Assembly: GCA_027024155.1 (NCBI GenBank)
Contig: JALVTE010000027.1
Span: forward strand, 1 to 46,645
Reading direction: 5' to 3'
Length of the DNA: 46,645 bases
DNA from: Campylobacteraceae bacterium
GTDB lineage: Bacteria > Campylobacterota > Campylobacteria > Campylobacterales > Sulfurovaceae
Part shown: positions 17,695 to 25,509 of the stretch, one piece after another
Layout: every line of letters starts with the position of its first letter
Numbering within the stretch: position 1 is the first letter of the stretch
Notes under the pieces: generated by a model
Told to the model about the DNA's origin: nothing
Database searches by the model: none
Seen by the model: the letters and a program-made list of their open reading frames with translations, nothing else
Position numbers and translations under genes: made by a program

Positions 17695-18529
17695 CTGTAT
17701 CTCCGATTTGCTTAGACAAGAGGTTATTTGAAGTATCGCTAAGTAAAATTTTCATTTGACTTATTGCAATTTGATTAAGCTTTAAAAGTCGCTCACTTTG
17801 TTCTAAACCTTCATTGATAAAAACAGAATTTAAATTTTCTAAATTGGCTAAACAAACCAATTGTGCAACATTGGCATAATCGCGGATATTGCCTTTTTTG
17901 CCTGGGTTTTCATCTCGCCACTGCTTCGCTGTTTTTCCAAAGAGTGCCATATTTAAAATATCTGCTTCATTTGCATAGACAAAACTTATCTGTTTAGAAG
18001 TAAGATTTTTAGGTATTAGATTCTCTTTTACAGCATCAGTATGAATTCTATAATTTATTTTAGTAAGTTGCCGTTTTATATTCCATTCTAATTGTCCTTG
18101 TTCTTGTTCTTTTAGGCGCTGGAATTCTTTTATTAAGTAAAATTTAAACTCAACAGATACCCAAGAGGCAAATTCAAGGGCAATATCTTTGTGGGCATAT
18201 GTTCCACCATATCTTCCGGATTTTGATTGCAAACCAATAGCATTTGTAGTTTCTATCCATTTTTTAGGGGATAATACAAAATGATTAAATCCGGCTTCAT
18301 TTTTAAACTGGTCGAATTCGACCAGTTTAAAATTTGGATTATGCAATTTTTCCCAAAGTCCCAATAACTCAATAGTGTTTTTACTTCGTAACCAATTTTT
18401 AATAATATCGGCAGGTGCTTCTGGATTTTTATATTTGGCAATATCTGTAATGCTTATAAAATCTTCTTGTCTGGTTTTGATAAAACTGACACTAACACCT
18501 TTTATATCTACTTTTTTACTTTTGCTCAT
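17687..18529 (-). CDS. KilA-N domain protein in the hsd operon
   Basis: A 280-residue protein whose N-terminal half is a KilA-N DNA-binding domain: ISITDIAKYKNPEAPADIIKNWLRSKNT, then KKWIETTNAIGLQSKSGRYGGTYAHKDIALEFASWVS, the characteristic end of the fold. The C-terminal half (ISFVYANEADILNMALFGKTAKQWRDENPG...RDYANVAQLVCLANLE) recurs in proteins encoded with restriction systems but has no function I can name. It overlaps hsdM by 4 bases and hsdS by 8, so it is part of the same translational unit. A 32-bp perfect palindrome lies in its coding sequence (18301-18332). A regulatory or accessory DNA-binding role is inference. Confidence 0.8.
   Translation of the reverse strand: MSKSKKVDIKGVSVSFIKTRQEDFISITDIAKYKNPEAPADIIKNWLRSKNTIELLGLWEKLHNPNFKLVEFDQFKNEAGFNHFVLSPKKWIETTNAIGLQSKSGRYGGTYAHKDIALEFASWVSVEFKFYLIKEFQRLKEQEQGQLEWNIKRQLTKINYRIHTDAVKENLIPKNLTSKQISFVYANEADILNMALFGKTAKQWRDENPGKKGNIRDYANVAQLVCLANLENLNSVFINEGLEQSERLLKLNQIAISQMKILLSDTSNNLLSKQIGDTDG
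18301..18332. repeat. 32-bp perfect palindrome inside the KilA-N gene
   Basis: The left half is TTTTAAACTGGTCGAA and the right half is its exact reverse complement, with no spacer; the centre is an EcoRI-type GAATTC. The next base pair outward does not match. On the minus strand it encodes FKLVEFDQFK. It may be an operator or a strong hairpin in the mRNA. Confidence 0.85.
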
Positions 18530-20091
18530 AATTCATAACCTAAAGTTTTAAAAGCATTTATTAACTCTTCTTGCGATTTTTTCTCTTCTTCTAAAAGTTT
18601 TTTAAAATCTTTTTGAATTCGTTTCATTTCGGTATCGAAATCTATTCCGCTGTCTCTATCGACAAATTCAATATATTTACTTGGCACTAGCGAAAAATCG
18701 TTAGCTTTTATCTCTTCGAAACTTGCAGATTTGCAAAATTCTGGAATATCTTTATAAGTAGTTTTGTAATCTATTTGTTGCCAATTATGATAAGTTAATG
18801 CAACTTTTTCAATATCTTCTTTTGTAAGCTCGATAAATTTCTTTTCGTATTCGCTTCCCCACTGTCTTAAATCCATAAAGAGAATCTCTTTTTCTCGATT
18901 GCGATACCTTTTTTGTCTATTATTTATTTCAACTGTTCGCTCTTTTTTGTTTTTATTGATAATCCAAAGAGTTACGCTAATATCTGTTGTATAAAATGTG
19001 TTTCTTGGAATAATTATAATAGCTTCGACTAAATTATTTTCTATAAGTTTTCTTCGGATTTTATACTCTTCTCCACCGCCAGATAAAGCTCCATTTGCAA
19101 GAATAAAACCTGCAACTCCATTTTCAGAAAGTTTAGAAACCATATTAAGAATCCAAGCATAATTGGCATTGCTTTTTGGCGGAACTTCATACCCCATCCA
19201 TCTTGGGTCGTCTAATAATTCATCTTCGCCTCGCCAATCTTTTTGGTTAAAAGGCGGATTTGCCATAATATAATCTGCTTTTAAATCTTTATGTTGATCG
19301 TTATGAAAAGTATCAGCCGCCTTTTCACCCAAATTTGCACTAATTCCGCGAATAGCAAGGTTCATTTTAGCCAGTTTATAAGTGGTATTGGTATATTCCT
19401 GTCCATAAATAGAAACCTCTTTTTTGTTTCCTTGATGACTTTCGATAAATTTAACAGATTGAACAAACATCCCTCCTGCTCCACAAGCAGGGTCGTAAAT
19501 AATCCCTTTATATGGTTCTATCAATTCAGCAATAAGATTAACAATAGTTTTTGGTGTATAGAACTCCCCTTTACCTTTACCCTCTTTAATAGCAAATTTT
19601 TTCAAAAAATACTCATAAACACGCCCGACAATATCACCTCCGCCATTGCTTAAAGTGTTAATATCGTTAATAGTATCAATTAGCGAAGCAAGTTTTGTTT
19701 TATCTAATCCTAATCTTGAAAAGTAATTATCTGGCAAAGCCCCTTTTAGGGCTTTATTGTTTTTCTCTATTGTATGCAAAGCAGTATCGATTTTAAGTGC
19801 AATATCATTTTGTTTGGCATTTTTTGTAATATAACTCCAGCGAGAAATATCTTCGAGAAAAAAGACATTTTTCATTGTATAAAAATCTTCCATCTCAATA
19901 TATTTCTCTTTGCCTTCCGCTATTAACTCTTGTCTGCGTTCTTCAAATTTATCACTAGCAAATTTTAAAAAGATTAAGCTCAAAACTACATGTTTATATT
20001 CAGAAGGCTCAACAGAACCCCTTAGTTTATCGCACGATTGCCAAAGGGTTTCTTCTATAGATTTTTCTTTAGTACTATTTTTTTTAGCCAT
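18526..20091 (-). CDS. hsdM: Type I restriction-modification methyltransferase, HsdM
   Basis: HsdM is the adenine-N6 methyltransferase subunit that, with HsdS, protects host DNA. The N-terminal helical domain (about 8-130) is followed by EFYTPKTIVNLIAEL, the S-adenosylmethionine-binding DPACGAGGMFVQS (200-212) and the catalytic NPPF (278-281). The length of 521 aa is normal. It is the first gene of the six-gene minus-strand operon, with a -10 box at 20133-20138 some 42 bases upstream, and its stop overlaps the next start (ATGA). Confidence 0.96.
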   Translation of the reverse strand: MAKKNSTKEKSIEETLWQSCDKLRGSVEPSEYKHVVLSLIFLKFASDKFEERRQELIAEGKEKYIEMEDFYTMKNVFFLEDISRWSYITKNAKQNDIALKIDTALHTIEKNNKALKGALPDNYFSRLGLDKTKLASLIDTINDINTLSNGGGDIVGRVYEYFLKKFAIKEGKGKGEFYTPKTIVNLIAELIEPYKGIIYDPACGAGGMFVQSVKFIESHQGNKKEVSIYGQEYTNTTYKLAKMNLAIRGISANLGEKAADTFHNDQHKDLKADYIMANPPFNQKDWRGEDELLDDPRWMGYEVPPKSNANYAWILNMVSKLSENGVAGFILANGALSGGGEEYKIRRKLIENNLVEAIIIIPRNTFYTTDISVTLWIINKNKKERTVEINNRQKRYRNREKEILFMDLRQWGSEYEKKFIELTKEDIEKVALTYHNWQQIDYKTTYKDIPEFCKSASFEEIKANDFSLVPSKYIEFVDRDSGIDFDTEMKRIQKDFKKLLEEEKKSQEELINAFKTLGYEL

Positions 20092-20132
20092 TTATAGTTA
20101 TTATTCCCTCTATTCTTATTTTATATTGAATT

Positions 20133-20138
20133 ATTATA
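20133..20138 (-). promoter_or_regulatory. -10 box of the defence operon
   Basis: TATAAT on the minus strand, preceded by CTTTCGC, with no recognisable -35. A transcript would begin near 20126 and carry about 35 bases of leader before hsdM. No other promoter is evident inside the operon. Confidence 0.5.
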
Positions 20139-20248
20139 GCGAAAGTAGCCTGATTATTACTAACTAAATACTTATGCATAAAATTTGTATTATTGGGTGT
20201 GCTTTAAAGATTAATTTCTAATCTCTAATAGATAGTTTAGGTATATTT

Positions 20249-21325
20249 TTATACCAATTTATCATTTAACAACTCTTCAAGTAAAACTGTTGCGTAACTA
20301 CCTGCAGGCAGAGTAAATTTAAGTGTAGCGGTATTGTTCTCTTTATTAAACGATATATCAGTTTGCTGTGGCGATATCCATGCAGCTCTTCTAGCTCCTC
20401 TTAGAGCGTCGAAGTCGTAGTCTACAAATTCTCTCTCTATTTTTCCGGCTATAGATGTAGAGAATCTTACACTACTACCAAAGAGTACGCCGGTTGGGTA
20501 AAACTTTTTGTTATCAAAAAGCTCTATATACTTTTCTATATTATTAACAGTTTCAAAAATCTTTTTGCCCTTTTTGTAACTAAAACCTAAATCGCCAGGT
20601 AGAAGTTTAAAAGGTGTGCTAGATTTATTGATTAATTTTAGTAGAGTAGGGGAGATGCTACTTGTTATATTATCTTTTTTGCCATCTATTATATTTTTAG
20701 AAATCTCTAACCTTTTGTTTAGCCATTCGTTAAAATATTTTGCTTGGTATGCGGCTACTATAATTCTACTCTTTTGATTTTTGCTACCTTTTCCAAATTC
20801 GCTGATTTTTTTACCCTTTAGTGAGGCATCATCTAAAACACCAAATCTTTGGTATCCAAAAAAGTTTGCAAAACCGTTTTTCTTAATTGCATTAAATGCT
20901 CTCTCTATTTTATAGTACTCATCTTGGCTAACATCTTCTAAAACAATTTCGAAACTATTGCTTCTAAGCTCTCCAACTTTTATTGGTTTATCACAAAAAC
21001 CTATCTCTTTAATATTGACTCTATCGCTATTTTTAAACTTTTTTACACTTATATTGCGTGGCAGGGTTAAATACTGTGTCGTAACTGCATGCTTATCTTT
21101 AAGCCCAGCGTAGCTTATCTCTTTCTCTTTTATCTTTAGCACACTTGCGATATATTCGATAAGTTCTATTGTAGATATAGAAGTTTTAGTAACCTCTAAT
21201 AGTCTAAACTCTCCACGCTTTTGCGGTTTTACTAAAGTGTTCTCTACTACTTTAAATGTCTCTGGGCTTTGCTTAAAACTAAATTTAGTAGCCTCTTTAT
21301 TACTTAAATATACTCTATTTGTCAT
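20249..21325 (-). CDS. truD: tRNA pseudouridine(13) synthase TruD
   Basis: TruD isomerises uridine 13 in some tRNAs. The family's catalytic region ISYAGLKDKHAVTTQYLTLP carries the active aspartate, and NFFGYQRFG is the second conserved block. I start it at the ATG at 21325 (358 aa, close to the ~350 of E. coli TruD), which overlaps the upstream helicase gene by 11 bases; the longer frame from 21370 would add 15 residues and overlap by 56 bases without a ribosome site. It is coupled to the Suv3-like helicase, suggesting a shared RNA-processing unit. Confidence 0.92.
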   Translation of the reverse strand: MTNRVYLSNKEATKFSFKQSPETFKVVENTLVKPQKRGEFRLLEVTKTSISTIELIEYIASVLKIKEKEISYAGLKDKHAVTTQYLTLPRNISVKKFKNSDRVNIKEIGFCDKPIKVGELRSNSFEIVLEDVSQDEYYKIERAFNAIKKNGFANFFGYQRFGVLDDASLKGKKISEFGKGSKNQKSRIIVAAYQAKYFNEWLNKRLEISKNIIDGKKDNITSSISPTLLKLINKSSTPFKLLPGDLGFSYKKGKKIFETVNNIEKYIELFDNKKFYPTGVLFGSSVRFSTSIAGKIEREFVDYDFDALRGARRAAWISPQQTDISFNKENNTATLKFTLPAGSYATVLLEELLNDKLV

Positions 21326-24095
21326 TTTTTCTCTTTCTGTAGCCTCTTCTATTTTTACTGTAGCAATCATCGCATATCATAAATCTATAACTAATATCCA
21401 ACTCTTTACCACAGCGTTTACACTCTTTATTAAAGTTAGCCTCTCTTAGCGATTTTTCTATGTATTTGTTTAAATTATCTCTTGTTGCTCTAGCTTTATC
21501 TACATCTAAAAACTTATCACTAAATTTAAAACTTAGCCATAGATACAAAGAGACCTCTTTTACCCTATCTTCTGCATTAAGTAGAGCGTTGTAACTAACT
21601 GCCTTTTTAGGTAAATTTTTAGTTTCGCTAAATGGCACAGCTTCGTCGTTTTCTATATGTTTAATGTATCTATGAAACACCTTTTGTAAGTATGGTGAAT
21701 TAATCGATACAGGAGCACAAGCTAAGTGATATTTTGAGACTAAATCTAAATTGTACTCATCTACAATTTTAGAAACCTCTATCATAGAATCGATATTTGC
21801 AGCTACAAATGGTCCTTCGAACTCCATATTAGAAGCAAAAAAGTCTAATATCTCAAATAGATTATTTGTTTGCAAAATTTCGCCAATTAAGAGTACATGC
21901 TCTAAAGATGCCATTATCGAAATTGGTAACTTTAGAGGCTCTAACTTCTGTTTAAATTTACTTTTTATGGTTAGTAGGGTAGGGAAGTCGAGTGCACCAA
22001 CTAACCCTTTTTCGTGCAAACCGTATCTACCTGCACGCCCTGCAATTTGTAAAATTTCAGAAGTAGTTAGCTCACGCCTTCTTAATCCATCAAACTTATT
22101 ATCTCTTGCAAATAGTATAGTTTTTATTGGCAAGTTAAGCCCCATAGCGATAGCATCGGTTGCTATTAAAATTTGGCTCTCTCCCTCTCTAAATCGTCTT
22201 GCCTCTTCGCGTCTAACCTCTGGAGAGAGATTCCCATAAACTACCGACACATCAAAAAATGGTGATACCTTATTTTTAAGAGCCAAAACATCTTTACGAG
22301 AGAATGTTACTATAGCAGTATTTTTTTGCAATCTATTTATAGGAGTTGCTCTATCCATCACTTCTAACGGATTTTTTCTCTCAAACTCTACAATTTTTAA
22401 TGGTTCATTTAAATATTTAGCAATCTCTTTAACTACCTCTAGTGCATCGCTAGAGCCTGTTAATATAACTTTTTTAGCAGGAGCTCCAATTAATGCGTTT
22501 GCCCATGCCCAACCACGGTCTCTGTCGCCAATCATCTGTATCTCGTCAATTACACAAACATCTACCTCTATATCTGGATTTATCATCTCTATAGTAGAGC
22601 TTATGTGTGTAGAGTCTTCATCTATTATTTCCTCTTCGCCAGTAATTAATGAACAGTTTACTCCACTTCTGTTTAAATCTTCGTAGCCCTCTAATGCAAG
22701 CAGCCTTAGTGGTGCTAAGTAAAATCCAGTCTCTGCACTCTTTAACTCTTGTAGGGCAGAGTAGGTTTTACCGCTATTAGTAGGACCGACATTAAAGATA
22801 ATCTCTCTATTTAGACTTCTAGCTGTAGGGAAGAGTTGTTTAAAGTCACGAATAGTTTTTGCAAGCAACTCTTGTCGTTTGTGCTTATCTTTATCCTCTT
22901 TAATATCTTCATTAAAGTGGTACAGAACTCTTTTTGCAACTTTATTCTTTAAATTCAAAGAGCGGTTAGTCTCTACTACTGGTGCAATAAATCTAAAAAT
23001 ATACTCTTTTATATGGTTCAAATCGAACTCTAAAGGTTTTGCACTCTCTTGCATCTTCTCTATTAACTCTTCGATATAGAGTTTAAAATTCTCTTTTAAC
23101 CTAGAGTTAATCTCATAAAAATCATCTAATATTGTAGCTATATTATTAGTCCAAATTGAACTATATAGTGCATTTTTCTCATAATCTAAAAGTACATCAT
23201 ACTCTAAATTCTCATCAAAAAGCCCTACAGTAAACTCTTTAGAGAGGATATAATTTAATCTATTATGCGAAACTTTTATCTCTTTATCTAAACTTTTAAC
23301 AATTTTTTTAACAATTTTAGAGGGAATAGGGCAGTGGTAAAGGTTTCTAACTGGCTCTTTTAGAGCTTTTAGTATCTCTATAAGTCTATCTTGCCCTAAG
23401 TACTCTATTTTAGAGACCTTAGTTATAAACTCCTCTAACTCTCTAGCTTTATTAAGGGTTGCATACTCTTTTAAACTTTTTAAATGCTCAATAGCCTCTT
23501 TTTTCTCTTTTTTTACAAGTGTATTTAAAGAGATACCTAAAGATATTGAGTGAATCAAATTTATCTCTATATCAAAATCTTCTAATTTCGCAATATGTGG
23601 CTGAGTAAACTCTATTGTATCGTTACCTACAAACTCTATATCTAACTCTTTGGAGTACTCGTTTAAAATATCGTTCATTCTTAAGTATGCCAGTTTACTT
23701 AAAACTTTATCTTTTGTAATTTTGGCAACTTTTTTATCTATAAATTCCGATAAAATATACTCATCTTCTTGTGGAGTTGTCTGGGTATCGTTTAAAAACG
23801 AAAGAATTAACTCTACTTTATCTTTTTTCTCATTTTTCCTAAAGCTAAATTGCTCTTCTAAAAAATCTATAATATTTTTACGAATAGCGTAGTCACCCTC
23901 ACTCCACAATCTTCTTATATATTTTATAATATCATTTCTCTCTAAAGAGCCTATATCCACCCCTATATGCATCATTAAGCCATATAGGGTATCATCATCA
24001 ACACTCTCTATCGCTCTATCAAATGGAGTATCGTTAAATAGTGCTCTTACTCTATTATTTAACTTTATAAAATGCTTTCTCTTCTTTTTTGCCAT
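21315..24095 (-). CDS. Suv3-like DExH RNA helicase
   Basis: This 926-aa protein has a helicase core in its centre with the Suv3 form of the motifs: FNVGPTNSGKTYSAL (I), APLRLLALEGYE (Ia), VCVIDEIQMIGDRDRGWAW (II), LTGSSDA (III), SQILIATDAIAMGLNLP (V) and EILQIAGRAGRYG (VI). The N-terminal ~410 residues are helical and unrecognised. The C-terminus ends in CKRCGKELDI...MICDDCYSK, a CxxC...CxxC zinc ribbon, then a basic tail, both suited to RNA binding. Mitochondrial Suv3 unwinds RNA for degradation; a similar role is inferred. It is the upstream partner of truD. Confidence 0.82.
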   Translation of the reverse strand: MAKKKRKHFIKLNNRVRALFNDTPFDRAIESVDDDTLYGLMMHIGVDIGSLERNDIIKYIRRLWSEGDYAIRKNIIDFLEEQFSFRKNEKKDKVELILSFLNDTQTTPQEDEYILSEFIDKKVAKITKDKVLSKLAYLRMNDILNEYSKELDIEFVGNDTIEFTQPHIAKLEDFDIEINLIHSISLGISLNTLVKKEKKEAIEHLKSLKEYATLNKARELEEFITKVSKIEYLGQDRLIEILKALKEPVRNLYHCPIPSKIVKKIVKSLDKEIKVSHNRLNYILSKEFTVGLFDENLEYDVLLDYEKNALYSSIWTNNIATILDDFYEINSRLKENFKLYIEELIEKMQESAKPLEFDLNHIKEYIFRFIAPVVETNRSLNLKNKVAKRVLYHFNEDIKEDKDKHKRQELLAKTIRDFKQLFPTARSLNREIIFNVGPTNSGKTYSALQELKSAETGFYLAPLRLLALEGYEDLNRSGVNCSLITGEEEIIDEDSTHISSTIEMINPDIEVDVCVIDEIQMIGDRDRGWAWANALIGAPAKKVILTGSSDALEVVKEIAKYLNEPLKIVEFERKNPLEVMDRATPINRLQKNTAIVTFSRKDVLALKNKVSPFFDVSVVYGNLSPEVRREEARRFREGESQILIATDAIAMGLNLPIKTILFARDNKFDGLRRRELTTSEILQIAGRAGRYGLHEKGLVGALDFPTLLTIKSKFKQKLEPLKLPISIMASLEHVLLIGEILQTNNLFEILDFFASNMEFEGPFVAANIDSMIEVSKIVDEYNLDLVSKYHLACAPVSINSPYLQKVFHRYIKHIENDEAVPFSETKNLPKKAVSYNALLNAEDRVKEVSLYLWLSFKFSDKFLDVDKARATRDNLNKYIEKSLREANFNKECKRCGKELDISYRFMICDDCYSKNRRGYRKRKNDK

Positions 24096-24227
24096 AATTT
24101 TATTAACTTTTCTATATTTTTTGTAACTATATCATAAATTTGGTCTAAAGCAAAGAAGTACAGTTTTATTATAAGTGCCTCTAATTAATTAAGACTTAAA
24201 AAAGTTGGAGTAGGGTGCTACAATTTG

Positions 24228-24282
24228 TTCTTTTATAGGTGTTTTTTTGTTTTGCTCTACGAGTAGCACAAGAGTACACTTA
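24228..24282. repeat. Dispersed repeat, copy 1
   Basis: It begins TTCTTTTATAGGTGTTT and contains TTTTGTTTTGCTCTACGAG and CACAAGAG. It matches 41393-41450 at about five of six positions, with one short gap. Both copies are intergenic and in the same orientation. Confidence 0.75.
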
Positions 24283-24333
24283 CTGAAAACAGTTTTTATA
24301 ATTAAGTTCACAGAATTTATAGGGCACATCTAA

Positions 24334-24362
24334 TAATACATTTTTGGTAAAAAAATGTATTA
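24334..24362. terminator. AT-rich 12-bp hairpin
   Basis: Arms TAATACATTTTT and AAAAATGTATTA are perfect around a GGTAA loop. Arm-end A and T runs are present on both strands, so it could end transcripts in either direction, although no gene reads directly into it. Confidence 0.45.
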
Positions 24363-24807
24363 ATTATATTAACTTAAGGGTGTTCCATATTTATTTCTTG
24401 GCTTTAAGCTTAAAGCTAGCCACTTTCGCCACTCTCATAAAAGTGGGAAATCTGCGATTTTAGTTTTCATGGGAATAACATGGTGACAAGCTTTTTGCCT
24501 TTGTGCTTTAAGCTTTTTATGGAGTTAAAATTCTTAACTTAATGGTATACTGTATGCACACACCCTCTATAAAGTAACTTACTTTCTTTAATTAATAAGC
24601 TTTATTATTAAAGAAGCAATAAACTTAATACTATATACTATAGAGAAAAATAGCAAAAAAAGATAAAATAGTTTATTTGATTAACATAATGTATATTATC
24701 TTTATAATATTTTTAGATGCTTTAATTGCTTATTAATAGCTAATTTAAGTCCTTTTTTATTTATTATTGTCTAAAATGAACTATTGATAAATTTTGAGGA
24801 TAAAATT

Positions 24808-25335
24808 ATGTATGATGTAAAAGATTTAATAGAGAAAATGAAATTAGTAGCAAAATTAAAAACTAATACAGATTTAGCAAAAGAACTAAATGTTAGTTAT
24901 AATACATTAAATACATGGTTAAAACGCAAGAAATTACCACAAGAAGTTATTATAAACTTTGCTAACAAATATAATACATCTCTTGATTATCTATTATTAA
25001 AATCAAATCCATCTGATAACGTACAAATAAATTTATTTAATAATGAAGCAGAAATACCAATAGATAGTGGTACATTGCTACAATCTTTTGTATTTTATGG
25101 AGAATATGAGCCTTTGAATATAAAACCTGGAGATATATTAGAGTTAAATTCTACCCTATTACACTCTGATGCCCACTATCTATTGCATTATAATGATATA
25201 TATTTTATAGCAAAAGTTATAATTAATATATTTTCAGATAGTGCAACAATTATAACTACTGATAACTACAAAAAAGAAATCAACATAAATAACTTTAAAG
25301 ACCATAATATGGGTATGATAATAGGTAAGAATTAA
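24808..25335 (+). CDS. CI-like repressor with HTH and S24-like C-terminal domain
   Basis: The 175-aa protein has an N-terminal helix-turn-helix (about 1-65) of the phage CI type: NTDLAKELNVSYNTLNTWLKRKKLP and YNTSLDYLLL. The C-terminal part (about 85-175) follows the LexA/CI peptidase outline, with FVFYGEYEPLNIKPGDILELN where active members have a GDSMEP-like motif with the catalytic serine. The serine appears to be lost, so RecA-stimulated self-cleavage is doubtful. I start at ATG 24808 because GAGGA (24796-24800) is well placed; an upstream TTG at 24784 has no ribosome site. No other phage genes are nearby. The target is unknown. Confidence 0.72.
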   Translation: MYDVKDLIEKMKLVAKLKTNTDLAKELNVSYNTLNTWLKRKKLPQEVIINFANKYNTSLDYLLLKSNPSDNVQINLFNNEAEIPIDSGTLLQSFVFYGEYEPLNIKPGDILELNSTLLHSDAHYLLHYNDIYFIAKVIINIFSDSATIITTDNYKKEININNFKDHNMGMIIGKN

Positions 25336-25343
25336 TATCAAAT

Positions 25344-25355
25344 GAACAAATGTTC
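25344..25355. promoter_or_regulatory. TetR-type operator, copy 1
   Basis: GAACAAATGTTC, with inverted halves GAACA/TGTTC. It lies just after the repressor stop codon, with the same halves as the copies at 25430 and 25463. A weaker version (GAACACTTATTC) is at 25387-25398. Confidence 0.65.
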
Positions 25356-25429
25356 TAAATAAGAAGATTAGTAGCCTTATATATATGAACACTTATTCTT
25401 ATATATAAGAGCCTACATATCTTCCATAA

Positions 25430-25441
25430 GAACAAATGTTC
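25430..25441. promoter_or_regulatory. TetR-type operator, copy 2
   Basis: GAACAAATGTTC, preceded by CATAA as is copy 3. Its centre is 33 bases upstream of the centre of copy 3, close to three turns of the helix. Confidence 0.7.
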
Positions 25442-25453
25442 ATACGGAATTAC

Positions 25454-25482
25454 TTGACATAAGAACATTTGTTCTGTATAAT
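25454..25482 (+). promoter_or_regulatory. Autoregulated promoter of the tetR gene
   Basis: TTGACA (25454-25459), 17 bases, TATAAT (25477-25482): both boxes are consensus, and a TG precedes the -10. The third operator copy, GAACATTTGTTC (25463-25474), fills the spacer, so a bound repressor would block polymerase. Confidence 0.85.
25463..25474. promoter_or_regulatory. TetR-type operator, copy 3, in promoter spacer
   Basis: GAACATTTGTTC, within AGAACATTTGTTCT, between the -35 and -10 boxes. The position implies direct repression of the downstream regulator gene. Confidence 0.75.
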
Positions 25483-25509
25483 ATGTTTAAATTTCCTAAG
25501 GAGGGTATT

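Larger units (their letters stand above)
24096..24807. other. Gene-free, hairpin-rich intergenic region
   Basis: No convincing coding frame lies between the helicase gene and the repressor start. The region holds a dispersed repeat (24228-24282), a 12-bp hairpin (24334-24362), a 16-bp perfect palindrome GCTTTAAGCTTAAAGC (24401-24416), a 7-bp stem CCACTTT/AAAGTGG (24420-24446), a shared repeat fragment (24527-24547), the odd palindrome AAAGTAA-C-TTACTTT (24571-24585), and a TATAAT box at 24703-24708 that probably serves the repressor gene. Read on the minus strand, 24420-24490 resembles dispersed GTCATTCCC-type repeats. Confidence 0.6.

Noticed and set aside
9505-20091. Prophage or integrative element carrying the defence operon
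   Set aside because: No integrase, transposase, tRNA-flanking attachment repeats or structural phage genes were seen at either end.
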